Positions 45,380 through 55,504 of a stretch of DNA of 64,000 nucleotides are shown here, piece after piece. A model generated the notes under the pieces. It did no database searches. It was not told the origin of the DNA and saw only the letters and a list, made by a program, of their open reading frames with translations. How positions within the stretch are numbered: the stretch's first letter is position 1; each line of letters starts with the position of its first letter. The stretch comes from Microbacterium sp. zg-Y818 (GTDB lineage: Bacteria; Actinomycetota; Actinomycetes; Actinomycetales; Microbacteriaceae). The stretch is taken from assembly GCF_030246905.1 (NCBI RefSeq), contig NZ_CP126741.1, positions 3,170,985-3,234,984 of the forward strand. The letters are read 5' to 3'. Both the position numbers and the translations under genes were made by a program.

Positions 45380-45484
45380 GTCTGTCTCCTTCGACTGTCC
45401 ATGGATGGTGTGCTGCGCGGGTGCGGCGACCCCGCCGCTGCCGGGCACGCTACGCCCCGCGAGGTTGCATCGGGTTGCGCCGGC

Positions 45485-46798
45485 TCACGCCTCGAGTGCG
45501 GCCACGCGCGCGACGAGACCTGCGCGGCGGGGAGAGCGCGGCGGGAGCATCGCCAGGCACAGCCGCAGCACCTCGACGTCGTGCTCGCCGTCGGCGGTGT
45601 CGGCGTAGGCGAGCAGAACCTCGACGCCTGCCTCGCCCACCAGGGCCTCACGCAGAGTCGCGCGCACCGAGTCGCGCAGCACCTCGACCCCAGGGGCGAC
45701 CGAGTCCGGGAGCACCGGGCCGGGGTACGCCGACAGGGCGACGCGGTGCGCCCCGCGGTCGAGCAGCGACACCACGTGCTGCACGTCGGTCTCGAGCGGG
45801 GCGGGCAGCCGGTACGGGCGGGATGCCGGTACGAGGTGGGGCGCGGCACGCTCGAGGACGCGGCGCAGCCGCACCATCTCGGGGCGCAGCGTCTCGGTCG
45901 CCGCCGTCCCGTAGACCAACTCGCTGAGCCCCTCGGCGGTGAGACCCTCGCGGTGGCTGGCGAGCATGAGCAGGATCTCGGCGTGCCGGGCGCTCAGCTC
46001 GCGGACGGTCTGGGTGCCTTCGGCGCCCGCTTCCAGCAGCGCGCGGTCGCGACCCAGCACCCGCAAGGTGGCGTGCGTCGTCACCCGTGGCCGCGATGCC
46101 CGCCGCCGGGGCGCCTCGGCCCGTGCCCGCAGCCGGGTGACCATGAGCTCGCCCTCGATCGCGCGCGCGGTGGCATCCACGAGCAGCTGGGCCTGGGGGG
46201 TCGCCGCCTCGGCCCCGCCGGTGACATCGATCATGCCGAGGAGCCGCCGCGTCTCGGGGTCGTGCACGGGTGCCGCGGTGCACGACCAGGGCTGCACGAA
46301 CCGGTTGAAGTGCTCGGCCTCACGGATCTGCACGTGCGCGTCGAGGGCGAGCGCCGTTCCCGGGGCCGAGGTGCCGACGGCATCCTCCGCCCAGTTCGCG
46401 CCCGCGATGAAGCCCATGTCCCCGGTGAGGGTGCGCACGCGGCGGTCCCCTTCGACCCAGAGCAGGCGGCCGGCCGCGTCGCCGACGGCGACGACGACAC
46501 CGGCCTCATCGGGCGAGCCGGGGAGCAGGAGCGCGCGCACCATCTGCATGACGGCGGCCAGCGGATGCCCGCGTCGGTATATGTCCAGGTCCGCCTCGGA
46601 GAGATCGAGGCGCGGCAGTTGCTCGGCGCCGACCGCCGAGGCCAGCGAGCGCCGCCACGACTCCCGCACCAGCGGCCGGACGTCGGCGAGGCGAGGGTCG
46701 GCGAGGTTGCCGGCGAGCAGCTCCTCGTGGGCTCGTTCGACGAGGAGGCGGGAGGTCGCGGGCGAGACCTCGCGGCGCATGGACCACGACGACGGCAT
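45485..46798 (-). CDS. GAF-domain transcriptional regulator (acetoin/aldehyde-catabolism type)
   Basis: 437 residues from ATG 46798 with GGAG upstream; the frame remains open further upstream but without similarity. Residues 20-200 resemble the sensory part of AcoR-type regulators: VRPLVRESWRRSLA, FIAGANWAEDAVGTSAPGTAL, FNRFVQPWSCTAAPVHDPET. The central AAA+ domain is absent; instead the C-terminal half carries a winged-helix-like region (LSARHAEILLMLASHREGLT). These actinobacterial proteins flank exaC-DUF779 and probably activate them on aldehyde or alcohol. Confidence 0.85.
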   Translation of the reverse strand: MPSSWSMRREVSPATSRLLVERAHEELLAGNLADPRLADVRPLVRESWRRSLASAVGAEQLPRLDLSEADLDIYRRGHPLAAVMQMVRALLLPGSPDEAGVVVAVGDAAGRLLWVEGDRRVRTLTGDMGFIAGANWAEDAVGTSAPGTALALDAHVQIREAEHFNRFVQPWSCTAAPVHDPETRRLLGMIDVTGGAEAATPQAQLLVDATARAIEGELMVTRLRARAEAPRRRASRPRVTTHATLRVLGRDRALLEAGAEGTQTVRELSARHAEILLMLASHREGLTAEGLSELVYGTAATETLRPEMVRLRRVLERAAPHLVPASRPYRLPAPLETDVQHVVSLLDRGAHRVALSAYPGPVLPDSVAPGVEVLRDSVRATLREALVGEAGVEVLLAYADTADGEHDVEVLRLCLAMLPPRSPRRAGLVARVAALEA

Positions 46799-46890
46799 GC
46801 GGCTCCGATCATCGGTGAGGGAGCTGGTGCCGATCAGTGTAGGGGCGGCGTGACGGCCGGTCGAGGGCCGTGCCCGTGGGCTGCCCACCC

Positions 46891-46959
46891 GTGAGACGAA
46901 TGCTGACGGCCGAGACCGTGGGAAACGACCAGTGTCTCGGCCGTCAGGTGTCGTCTCAC
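46891..46959. repeat. Large hairpin between regulator and CCA-transferase genes
   Basis: gtgagacga-n3-ctgacggccgagac (46891-46915) pairs with gtctcggccgtcag-n3-tcgtctcac (46934-46959): 23 paired bases around one 3-base mismatch, loop about 18. It lies downstream of the CCA-transferase gene and upstream of the regulator. There is no T-run, so a terminator role is likely but unproven. Confidence 0.75.
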
Positions 46960-47016
46960 CGTGCGGACGCGGGCGCGGCGGGCGCGGCGGGCGACGCGAC
47001 GCGCCCCGGAACGCGG

Positions 47017-48444
47017 TCAGCCGCGGGCGGCCCACCAGGCGCGCAGGCGCTGCTCGGCCTCGGCCTCGTCGACGACGCCCTCGTCCAGGCGCACGTCGAG
47101 GAGGAACCGGTACGCCTCTCCGACGACCGGCCCGGGCGGGATGCCGAGGATCTCCTGGATCCGGTTGCCGTCGAGGGCCGGGCGCATCGACTGCAGCTGC
47201 TCCTGCTCGGCGAGCTCCGCGATGCGCCGCTCGATGTCGTCATAGGCCGAGCGCAGCCGCGCGGCCTTGCGCTTGTTGCGGGTGGTCACGTCGGCGCGGG
47301 TGAGGATGTGCAGGCGCTCGAGCTCGTCGCCGGCATCCCGCACGTACCGACGCACGGCCGAGTCGCTCCACGCGCCCTCGGCGTAGCCGAAGAACCGCAG
47401 GTGCAGCTCGATCAGCTTGGTCACGCTGGCGATCGTGTCGGAGTCGAAGCGCAGGGCCTGCAGCCGCTTGCGGGCCAGCCGCGCGCCCTTGACGTCGTGG
47501 TGGTGGAAGGTCACCCCGCCGCCGTCTTCGAGCCGCCGGGTGGCAGGCTTGCCGATGTCGTGCAACAGGGCCGCGAGCCGCAGCCGCACGTCGGGGGCGG
47601 CATCCGGATTGCGCTCCCGTTCGAGCTCGATCGCCTGCCGCACCACCGTCAACGAGTGCTCGTAGACATCCTTGTGGTGGTGGTGCTCGTCGACCTCGAG
47701 GCGCAGCGCCGGCACCTCGGGCAGGAACTTCGCCATCAGACCGGTGTCGACGAGCAGGCGGATGCCGCGCGCCGGGTCATCGGCCTGCAGCAGCTTCACG
47801 AGCTCGCCCTGGATGCGCTCGGGGCTCACGATCGAGAGCGTCTCGGCGCGCTCGGCCATCGCGGCGACGGTCGCGGGATCGACGTCGAAACCCAACTGGG
47901 CGCTGAAGCGGGCGGCGCGCAGCATGCGCAGCGGGTCATCGCCGAAGCTGACCGCCGGGTCGACAGGGGTGCGGAGGATGCCGGCGACGAGGTCCTCGAC
48001 GCCTCCGGTCGGGTCGACCAGGGCGGGGCCGGGAAGGCGCAGCGCCATCGCGTTGACGGTGAAGTCGCGCCGCGCGAGGTCGCCCTCGAGGTCGTCGCCG
48101 AACGCGACGACCGGCTTGCGCGTGGCGCCGTCGTACTCGTCGGCGCGGTAGGTGGTGATCTCCACCTGCTCGCCGCGGACGCGGGCGCCGATGGTGCCGA
48201 AGTCGCGGCCGATGTCCCACTGCGCGGAGGAGATCGGCTTCACGATCCGCAGGATGTCGTCGGGCCGCGCGTTGGTCGTGAAATCCAGGTCGTTCGTCGG
48301 CCGGCCCAGCAGCGCGTCGCGCACCGGGCCGCCGACGAGTGCGAGCTCGAAGCCGGCGTCGGCGAACGCGCGCGCGAGGGCGTCGACGACCGGCGACGCG
48401 GCAAGCGCGCCGATGCGGGCGAGGCCCTCGGCCATGTTGAGCAT
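47017..48444 (-). CDS. CCA tRNA nucleotidyltransferase (with HD domain)
   Basis: 475 residues from ATG 48444. Nucleotidyltransferase head GGPVRDALLGRPTNDLDF (catalytic Asp pair); the segment LARRDFTVNAMAL; helical tRNA-binding region; then an HD phosphohydrolase domain with LRLAALLHDIGKP and FHHHDVKGARLA. It adds or repairs the 3' CCA of tRNAs. In many Actinobacteria this gene lies next to murJ and the DUF6049 gene, as here. A second ATG at 48435 is an alternative start. Confidence 0.95.
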   Translation of the reverse strand: MLNMAEGLARIGALAASPVVDALARAFADAGFELALVGGPVRDALLGRPTNDLDFTTNARPDDILRIVKPISSAQWDIGRDFGTIGARVRGEQVEITTYRADEYDGATRKPVVAFGDDLEGDLARRDFTVNAMALRLPGPALVDPTGGVEDLVAGILRTPVDPAVSFGDDPLRMLRAARFSAQLGFDVDPATVAAMAERAETLSIVSPERIQGELVKLLQADDPARGIRLLVDTGLMAKFLPEVPALRLEVDEHHHHKDVYEHSLTVVRQAIELERERNPDAAPDVRLRLAALLHDIGKPATRRLEDGGGVTFHHHDVKGARLARKRLQALRFDSDTIASVTKLIELHLRFFGYAEGAWSDSAVRRYVRDAGDELERLHILTRADVTTRNKRKAARLRSAYDDIERRIAELAEQEQLQSMRPALDGNRIQEILGIPPGPVVGEAYRFLLDVRLDEGVVDEAEAEQRLRAWWAARG

Positions 48445-48487
48445 GGGTTCGAGCCTACCGAGCGCTCCTGCGCTCCCCTGTCGGCGA

Positions 48488-50008
48488 CTACCCAGCGAAC
48501 CGCAGGAACTGTGTGAACAGCAACTCACGCACGCGAGGGAGAAGGTCCGCGCGCAACGCGGCGGCATCCACCTCGAGCAGCTGTGCGATCGCGTCGATCA
48601 GGACCCCGACCGGCAGGTCGCCGTCGCACGCCCCGACCAGGCCGGCCAGTGCGGGGTCGACCTCGAGCGTGCGCGCGAAGCCTCCGCCCTGACGCAGTTC
48701 GATGACGCTGGGGTCCTCGGCGCCGGGCAGGTGGTGCCGCGCCTCGGTGACGTCGGGAGCCACCTCCAGCACGCTCGCCGCGAGCGCAGCGTCGTCCATG
48801 TCGGCAAGCCGCTGGTGCGCAGCCAGCGACGCCGCCAGGTGCGGGCCCAGGGCCCCGCCGACGGGCTGCGTCACCCGCTCGTAGCGGGCGAGCGTGGGCG
48901 CCGACCCCCGCGAGCGGTGCAGCAGCACGTATCCGAACCCGATGCCGGTGACCCCGCGCTCGGCGAAGTCGTCGAGCCAGGCCGCCAGCAGTCGCGTGGA
49001 CTCCGGCGAACCGGGCTCCGTGCCGCCGTCGCGGATCCACAGCTCGGCGTATGCGAGCGGGTCGAGAACCTCCCGCTCCACCACCCATGCGTCCAGAGGA
49101 ATATCGGATGCCGCCACCCACTGGCGCACCCGATCGAGCCCGTCCTCGCCGTCGCGGTACTCCCAGTTGCCCAACAGCTGCGCGACCCCGCCGGGGGCGA
49201 GGTGCACACCCACGCCGCTGACGACCTGCGCCACGAGCGCGTCGCCCACGAGCCCGCCGTCGCGGTACTCGTACGCCGGCACCCCCGCCGCGCGGGGTGT
49301 GATGACGAACGGTGGGTTCGACACGACCCGTTCGAACTGTTCGCCCGTGACCGGCTCGAACAGGCTCCCCCGCCGCACCTCGATGCCGTCGACGCCGTTC
49401 AGCAGGGCGTTGAGGCGGGTGAAGTGCAGGGCCCGCTCGGACACGTCCGTCGCGATCACGAGGTCGGCGTCGCGTCGCGCGCGCAGCGCCTGGATGCCAC
49501 ATCCGGTCCCGATGTCGAGCACGCGACCCACGCGGCCGGGCAGCTGCAGGCCGGCAAGCGTCAGCGATGCGCCGCCGACGCCCAGCACATGGTCTTCGGG
49601 CAGGGGCCCACCCAGCGCCGCCTCGTCGAGGTCGCTCGCGACCCACCACTGCACATCACCGGCGTCATCGGAGAACTCCTGCGGGCGGATGACCGCGCGC
49701 GGCACGATCGTGTCGCCCGAGGCCGTCGCCAGCTCCAGGGCGATCAGTCCCGCCGCACCGGTCAGCGGCAGGGCGGCGTCCACGACCGCTGCGGGCTGCC
49801 GCATGCCCAGCACGAGCAGCCGGGCCAGCACCGCGAGGGGGTCGGACCGGCCGGTCAGAGCTCGCTCGGCGGGCAGGCGCAGCCCCCGAGCGATCGCCCC
49901 GTCGGCCGCCTCGCCCCACGCGTCGCGCAGACCGTCGGCAGAAAAGGCGGCGGCCCGCAGGTCGTCCGCGAGGGCGCGGCAGAGAGCGGGATCGGGAGGT
50001 GTCGGCAT
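48488..50008 (-). CDS. SAM-dependent methyltransferase (PrmC-like, DUF7059-type)
   Basis: 506 residues. N-terminal helical part (1-150), then a class I methyltransferase domain: RVLDIGTGCGIQALRAR (SAM loop), LVIATDVSERALHF, and VVSNPPFVITP, the N-P-P-F active site of glutamine/adenine-N methyltransferases. A 200-residue C-terminal extension is specific to Actinobacteria. The substrate may be a protein Gln or RNA base; not established. An in-frame TTG 12 bases upstream is a possible start. Confidence 0.9.
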   Translation of the reverse strand: MPTPPDPALCRALADDLRAAAFSADGLRDAWGEAADGAIARGLRLPAERALTGRSDPLAVLARLLVLGMRQPAAVVDAALPLTGAAGLIALELATASGDTIVPRAVIRPQEFSDDAGDVQWWVASDLDEAALGGPLPEDHVLGVGGASLTLAGLQLPGRVGRVLDIGTGCGIQALRARRDADLVIATDVSERALHFTRLNALLNGVDGIEVRRGSLFEPVTGEQFERVVSNPPFVITPRAAGVPAYEYRDGGLVGDALVAQVVSGVGVHLAPGGVAQLLGNWEYRDGEDGLDRVRQWVAASDIPLDAWVVEREVLDPLAYAELWIRDGGTEPGSPESTRLLAAWLDDFAERGVTGIGFGYVLLHRSRGSAPTLARYERVTQPVGGALGPHLAASLAAHQRLADMDDAALAASVLEVAPDVTEARHHLPGAEDPSVIELRQGGGFARTLEVDPALAGLVGACDGDLPVGVLIDAIAQLLEVDAAALRADLLPRVRELLFTQFLRFAG

Positions 50009-50125
50009 CCTTCCATTCAACCCCGCTTCGGGCGGATCGCCCCGCCGTTCGGGAAGCTCAAAGGCCGCCCGGCCTAGAATCGGCTGATCGTGCGGTCATG
50101 AATCGCACCCGAGCCGAAACCCGCC

Positions 50126-52369
50126 ATGACCGACATCCCCGCCGCACCGCGCCGCCCCTGGCGCCTCGCGCTGCTGACCGCGCTGATGGTCGTGCTCATG
50201 CTCGCCCCGGCATGGTCCAGCGCCGCAGCCGCCGCAGCCGCAACCAGCGCCGCTGCAGCAGCCACGCCCGAAAGTGACGAGACCGACACCGACGCAGCGC
50301 TCGAGATGACCCTGTCGCCGGTGGGCAACGGAATCGTGCGGCCCGGAGACGCTCTCGCGGTGTCGGTGACACTGTCCAACGGCACGTCGCTGAACTCCCC
50401 CGCCGCCGAAGTGGTGCTGGAGCTGGGCGCGGCACCGCTGGGCGACCGCGCCGCGCTGAGCTCGTGGCTGGCAGGTGACGGCACCGCGGACGACCTCGCT
50501 GTGGTGGCCGTCGCCGTCGCCGACGCCGTGGATGCCGGCGAGCGTGGCGTGACCGGCCTGATGCTCCCCCCCGATGACCCGCAGCTGGCGGGCCGCGCGC
50601 CCGGGGTGTACCCGCTGCGCGCAACGGCCACGAACGCGTCGGGCACCCTCATGTCCACGAGCGTGATGACCGTGCCCGACGACGGCGCCGGCGGCGCCGG
50701 CGTGGGCGTCATCGTTCCCATCACCGCGCCGCCTGCGAGCGACGGCCTGCTCTCTTCGGATGAGCTCACCGCCCTCACCGCCCCGGACGGCGAGCTCACC
50801 GCGCAGCTCGCCGCCGTCGCCGGCACCACCGCGATCCTCGCCGTGGACCCCGCTGTCCTCGCGGCCGTCCGAGTGCTCGGCAGCGCCGCACCTCCTTCGG
50901 CCACCGCGTGGCTGGCGCAGCTGGAGGCTCTGCCCAACGACCGCTTCGCCCTGCAGTTCGGCGACGCCGACGTCGCAGCCCAGCTCGACGCGGGCCTGCC
51001 CGCGCCGCTGCCCCCCACCTCCCTGCAGCCGTACCTGAATGCGGCGGACTTCGTGCCCGACCCGGCGGCGACCCCGGTCCCGACGCCCACTCCGACGACG
51101 ACCCCCACGTCGACGCCGGCGCCTGCGACGGCGGACACCGACGAACCCGCACAACAGGTCAGCCCGACACCCACACCGACGCCCACCCCCACCACACCGC
51201 CGGGGCAACCGGTCTACCCGACGCTGGACGAGCTGGTCTCGGTCGAAGCGACGCGCGGGGCGGTGTACTGGCCGTTCACCGGCACCGCGGGACCGGCGAC
51301 GGTCGCCACCCTCGGCGGCTTGGGCAGCGGTGAGGATGCCGCGCTCACACTCATCCCCTCCGGCACGACCACCTCGGGCGCCGGCGACGCCACGGTCGCC
51401 GCCAGGGCCGTCGCGGGCGAGGCCTCGGTGCTCGTCTACGATTCGGCCGTCTCGGCGGCGCTCCGCGACGCCTCGGCGATCGACGAGAGCTCGCTGCGCG
51501 GCGCGCCACTGACCGAAGCCACGGCTCACCTCGCCTTCGCGGTGCGCGAGAGCGGCGGCCGCCCGATCGCGGTCACGGTCGACCGGCTCGACGGCCGTTC
51601 GAGCTTCGGCCTCACCACGGCGCTGTCGGCAGTGGCCAATGCGCCGGGCGCCACTCCGGTCGGCCTTGATGCACTCGTCGCCGCGGAGCCCGTCGCCGTC
51701 ACCGTCACCGAGAGCGAACCCGACGAAGCCCGCACGGCCGCGGTCACCGAGCTTCTGGAAGGCGAGGCTGCGCTCACCGACTTCGCCACCATCCTCGAGG
51801 ACCCGACCCTCATCACCGGCCCCGAGCGCGCGAGCATGCTGCAGCTGCTGGGCGGCGGGTGGCTTCCGGACCCCGAGACCTGGCAGACGGCCCTCGCCGA
51901 GCACCTGGAAGCGACCGCGGCGACTCTCAATGCGGTCAGCGTCCCGCAGCTCAGCGACATCAACCTGGTGGGCCAGAACGTGCCGCTGCGCATCTGGGTG
52001 CGCAACAACCTGCCCTGGCCGGTCGATGTGGTGCTCATCGCCCAGCCCAGCGCACCCCGGCTGCTGGTGCAGGAGCAGTCCACGGTGCGAGCCGAGCCCG
52101 ACAGCAACACCCGGGTGGAGATCCCCGTCGAGGCGCACGTCGGCAACGGCGAGGTCGACATCCGGTTCGAGCTGCTCTCCCCCACCGGCATCCCCGTGGG
52201 CTCTCCCCAGGTCGCGACCGTCATGGTGCGTGCCGACTGGGAGGTGATCGGGGTCGGAGCCCTCGTGACGGTCGTGGGCGGTCTTCTCGTCATCGGGCTT
52301 TTCCGCACGGTGCGCCGGCGCAGACGGGCCACCGCGGATGCCGCAGGCGCCGGGGACGGAGAGCGATGA
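50126..52369 (+). CDS. DUF6049 secreted/membrane-anchored protein
   Basis: 747 residues. Signal peptide (1-34, LALLTALMVVLMLAPAWSSA), a Pro/Thr-rich repeat linker near 315-362 (TPTPTTTPTSTPAPA and TPTPTPTPTTPPGQP), long extracytoplasmic beta-rich domains and a C-terminal TM (about 706-728) followed by RRRRR. This family sits immediately upstream of murJ throughout Actinobacteria, so a role in envelope assembly or lipid-II flipping is likely. The ATGA overlap with murJ couples translation. Confidence 0.9.
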   Translation: MTDIPAAPRRPWRLALLTALMVVLMLAPAWSSAAAAAAATSAAAAATPESDETDTDAALEMTLSPVGNGIVRPGDALAVSVTLSNGTSLNSPAAEVVLELGAAPLGDRAALSSWLAGDGTADDLAVVAVAVADAVDAGERGVTGLMLPPDDPQLAGRAPGVYPLRATATNASGTLMSTSVMTVPDDGAGGAGVGVIVPITAPPASDGLLSSDELTALTAPDGELTAQLAAVAGTTAILAVDPAVLAAVRVLGSAAPPSATAWLAQLEALPNDRFALQFGDADVAAQLDAGLPAPLPPTSLQPYLNAADFVPDPAATPVPTPTPTTTPTSTPAPATADTDEPAQQVSPTPTPTPTPTTPPGQPVYPTLDELVSVEATRGAVYWPFTGTAGPATVATLGGLGSGEDAALTLIPSGTTTSGAGDATVAARAVAGEASVLVYDSAVSAALRDASAIDESSLRGAPLTEATAHLAFAVRESGGRPIAVTVDRLDGRSSFGLTTALSAVANAPGATPVGLDALVAAEPVAVTVTESEPDEARTAAVTELLEGEAALTDFATILEDPTLITGPERASMLQLLGGGWLPDPETWQTALAEHLEATAATLNAVSVPQLSDINLVGQNVPLRIWVRNNLPWPVDVVLIAQPSAPRLLVQEQSTVRAEPDSNTRVEIPVEAHVGNGEVDIRFELLSPTGIPVGSPQVATVMVRADWEVIGVGALVTVVGGLLVIGLFRTVRRRRRATADAAGAGDGER

Positions 52370-53958
52370 GCATCGGCCGGGCAAGTGTCATGATCGGCGC
52401 GGGCACCCTCGTCTCGCGGCTGACAGGGCTGCTGCGGTCGATCGTGCTCGTCACGGCGATCGGCACGGCGATGGCGGGTGACGCATTCGTCGTGGCCAAT
52501 CAGCTCCCCAACGCGATCTTCCTCATCGTGTCGATGGGCATCCTCACCGGCGTCATCGTGCCGCAGATCGTCGCCGCCGGCCGCAGCGACGACGGCGGCG
52601 AGGCCTTCATCTCCAAGCTCATCACCCTGGGCGCGGTGGTGCTGCTGGCGATCACGGTCATCGCCGTCGCGTGCGCGCCGCTTCTGGTCTCGCTGTACGG
52701 TGGCGGGTTCTCCCCGCAGCAGCACGCCCTCGCGACCGTCTTCGCCTACTGGTGCCTGCCGCAGATCTTCTTCTACGGCCTCTACGCGCTGCTGGGCGAG
52801 ACGCTCAACGCGCGCCGCGTGTTCGGCCCGTACACGTGGACCCCGGTGGTCAACAACGTCGTCTCGATCATCGGCTTCGGCGCCTTCATCGTGATCTACG
52901 GCACGCACTCCTCCATCGAGGGCTGGGATGCCGGGATGGTCGCGCTGATCGCCGGCACCGCGACGCTCGGCATCGTGCTGCAGGCCGTGCTGCTGCTGGT
53001 CTTCTGGCGCCGCACGGGTCTGCACCTGCGCCCCGACTTCCACTGGCGCGGCATGGGGCTCGGCGTCATCGGACGCCTGGCGAGCTGGACGTTCCTCATG
53101 GTGCTCGTCGCCCAGCTGAGCGCGATCGTGCAGTCCAACGTGCTGTCGGATGCCTCGGATGCCGGGGCCGCGGCGAACATGGTCACCGGCAACGCGAACC
53201 TCATCTTCATGCTGCCGTACTCGATCATCGTGCTGTCGATAGGCATCCCCTACTTCACGCAGCTCAGCGAACACGCCGCCGACGGCCGCATCGACGATAT
53301 GCGGCGCGACATCGACACCAGCATCCGCTCGATCGGCGTGCTGATCGTCGGGGCCACCGCTGCGATCGCCGCCGCCGCCGTGCCCGTCTCCCGCATCTTC
53401 ACCAACGACGCACCCACCGCCGTCGAGGGCGCGCTCGTGCTCGGCGGCTATCTGGTGGGGCTCATCCCCATCGCCGTGCTGTTCACCATCCAGCGCTCGT
53501 TCTACGCGCTCGGCGACACCCGCACGCCCTTCGTGTTCTCGCTCGTGCAGGCCGTCATCGTCGCCGTCACGGCGCTGCTGGCATCCACACTTCCCGCGGG
53601 GCTCACGGCGGCGGGCGTCGCGCTCGGTCAGTCGATCGCTCTCACGGTCGCTCTCGTCATCGCGGCGGTCATGCTGCGGCGCAAGATCGGCCGGCTCGAA
53701 GCCGGCAGGTGGGTGCCCGCGCTCGGCCGGTTCATGCTGGCGGCCCTCCCCGCGGGAGCGGCCGGATGGCTGATCTTCTTCACCTTCGGCGCCCAGGACA
53801 GCTGGATGCTGGCCGACAAGCTGCAGGGGGCTCTCGGCACCATGCTCATCGGCGCCGTCGTCGCCCTGGTCTACGTCGGAATGCTGGCGCTGCTGCGTGC
53901 CCCCGAGCTGCAGGTCGCCCTGGGCCTCGTGCGTCGCGTGCTGCCCGGCCGGCGCTGA
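52366..53958 (+). CDS. murJ: Lipid II flippase MurJ
   Basis: 530 residues with 14 predicted TMs. ASVMIGAGTLVSRLTGLLRS and later GDAFVVANQLPNAIFLIVSMG, LPYSIIVLSIGIPYFTQLSE are MurJ/MviN signatures. It transports lipid II across the membrane for peptidoglycan synthesis. Unlike mycobacterial MurJ it lacks a kinase-like C-terminal domain. Start ATG 52366 overlaps the DUF6049 stop by 4 bases. Confidence 0.96.
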   Translation: MSIGRASVMIGAGTLVSRLTGLLRSIVLVTAIGTAMAGDAFVVANQLPNAIFLIVSMGILTGVIVPQIVAAGRSDDGGEAFISKLITLGAVVLLAITVIAVACAPLLVSLYGGGFSPQQHALATVFAYWCLPQIFFYGLYALLGETLNARRVFGPYTWTPVVNNVVSIIGFGAFIVIYGTHSSIEGWDAGMVALIAGTATLGIVLQAVLLLVFWRRTGLHLRPDFHWRGMGLGVIGRLASWTFLMVLVAQLSAIVQSNVLSDASDAGAAANMVTGNANLIFMLPYSIIVLSIGIPYFTQLSEHAADGRIDDMRRDIDTSIRSIGVLIVGATAAIAAAAVPVSRIFTNDAPTAVEGALVLGGYLVGLIPIAVLFTIQRSFYALGDTRTPFVFSLVQAVIVAVTALLASTLPAGLTAAGVALGQSIALTVALVIAAVMLRRKIGRLEAGRWVPALGRFMLAALPAGAAGWLIFFTFGAQDSWMLADKLQGALGTMLIGAVVALVYVGMLALLRAPELQVALGLVRRVLPGRR

Positions 53959-54062
53959 GTCGGCAGTGCGCGGTGCGCCGGGGGCGGCTGGAATGCCCCG
54001 CGGTTAGCATGTGTTGAAGACATGAGCGGGTAATCCTCCCCGCCGTCGAAGGAGCAGCACAC

Positions 54063-55055
54063 GTGCGTCAGGTCATCATCATCGGATCGGGTCCCGCCGG
54101 CTACACCGCCGCCATCTACGCGGCCCGTGCCAACCTCGAGCCACTGGTCATCGCGAGCTCCGTCGAAGTCGGCGGCGAGCTCATGAACACCACCGAGGTC
54201 GAGAACTTCCCCGGCTTCCCCGAGGCCATCATGGGTCCCGACCTCATGACGAGGATGCAGGAGCAGGCCGAGCGCTTCGGCGCCGAGGTGCTCTATCAGG
54301 ACGTCGTGTCACTCGACCTCGACGGCGACGTCAAGACCGTGACACTCGGCAACGGCGAGGTGCACCAGGCGTACTCCGTGATCTACGCGACCGGGTCGGC
54401 GTACCGCAAGCTGGGCGTCCCCGGCGAGGAGCGCCTGTCGGGCCGCGGCGTGTCGTGGTGCGCCACATGCGACGGCTTCTTCTTCCGTGAGCGCACGATC
54501 GCCGTCGTCGGCGGCGGCGACTCGGCCATGGAAGAGGCGACGTTCCTCACGAAGTTCGCCTCCAAGGTGTACATCATCCACCGCAAGGACACCCTGCGCG
54601 CATCGAAGATCATGCAGGAGCGCGCCTTCGCGAACGAGAAGATCGAGTTCATCTGGAACAGCGAAGTCGCCGACATCCTCGGCGACGAGGCCGTCAACGG
54701 CGTCGTGCTGCGCTCCACCACCGACGGCACCACCCGCGAGCTGCCGCTGGACGGCCTGTTCGTCGCCATCGGCAATGACCCGCGCACCCACCTCGTGCAC
54801 GACAAGCTCGAGCTCACCCCTGAGGGAACCATCTGGGTCGACGGTCGCACGTCGCGCACCTCGGTGCCGGGCGTGTTCGCCGCCGGCGACGTGATCGACC
54901 CCACCTACCGCCAGGCGGTCACCGCGGCCGCCAGCGGCACGGTCGCCGCCCTCGACGTCGAGCACTACCTCGCCGCGCGCGGCGAGGCGGCCCTGCCCGA
55001 GAGCGACGTCGCGCAGATCGACGGCCTGCCGGATGCCGCCACGGTCGGCGCCTGA
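54063..55055 (+). CDS. trxB: Thioredoxin-disulfide reductase
   Basis: 330 residues, GTG start with GAAGGAGC upstream. FAD motif IIIGSGPAGYTAAIYAAR, redox pair CATC at 133-136, and NADPH motif VVGGGDSAMEEA. C-terminal GVFAAGDVIDPTYRQAVTAA. It reduces TrxA with NADPH. trxA follows 59 bases later. Confidence 0.98.
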   Translation: MRQVIIIGSGPAGYTAAIYAARANLEPLVIASSVEVGGELMNTTEVENFPGFPEAIMGPDLMTRMQEQAERFGAEVLYQDVVSLDLDGDVKTVTLGNGEVHQAYSVIYATGSAYRKLGVPGEERLSGRGVSWCATCDGFFFRERTIAVVGGGDSAMEEATFLTKFASKVYIIHRKDTLRASKIMQERAFANEKIEFIWNSEVADILGDEAVNGVVLRSTTDGTTRELPLDGLFVAIGNDPRTHLVHDKLELTPEGTIWVDGRTSRTSVPGVFAAGDVIDPTYRQAVTAAASGTVAALDVEHYLAARGEAALPESDVAQIDGLPDAATVGA

Positions 55056-55114
55056 GGAACAATCCCCCACGCCTCGACGTTCCCCCTACTGACAGACTTC
55101 CCAAGGAGAGCATC

Positions 55115-55438
55115 ATGACAGCCAAGGCCACCACCTCGAGCAACTGGCAGCAGGACGTCCTCGACGCCGACGGCCCCGTGCTCGTCGACTTCTGGGCGGA
55201 ATGGTGCGGCCCGTGCCGCATGGTCTCGCCGATCCTCGACGAGATCCAGTCCGAGCACCCCGGCAAGATCACCATTCTCAAGCTCAACGTCGACGAGAAC
55301 CCGGATCTTGCGATGAAGTACCAGATCACGTCGATCCCGGCGATGAAGGTGTTCCGCAAGGGCGAGGTTGAGAAGACGATCATCGGCGCCAAGCCGAAGT
55401 TCGCCCTCGAGCAGGATCTCGCCGCCTATATCGGCTGA
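55115..55438 (+). CDS. trxA: Thioredoxin
   Basis: 107 residues, AAGGAG upstream. Active site WCGPC at 30-34 and the cis-Pro in SIPAMKVF. It reduces protein disulfides with electrons from TrxB, encoded upstream. An intrinsic terminator follows 15 bases after the stop. Confidence 0.98.
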   Translation: MTAKATTSSNWQQDVLDADGPVLVDFWAEWCGPCRMVSPILDEIQSEHPGKITILKLNVDENPDLAMKYQITSIPAMKVFRKGEVEKTIIGAKPKFALEQDLAAYIG

Positions 55439-55453
55439 GACGCCCTTACGCAC

Positions 55454-55486
55454 AAGGCCCGGTCCAGACACGTCTGGTCGGGCCTT
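55454..55486 (+). terminator. Intrinsic terminator after trxA
   Basis: aaggcccg pairs with cgggcctt, with an inner ccaga/tctgg stem; the hairpin is followed by TTTCG. It separates trxA from the convergent 114-residue gene and may work both ways. Confidence 0.8.
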
Positions 55487-55504
55487 TCGCGTGCCTGAGG
55501 CGCC

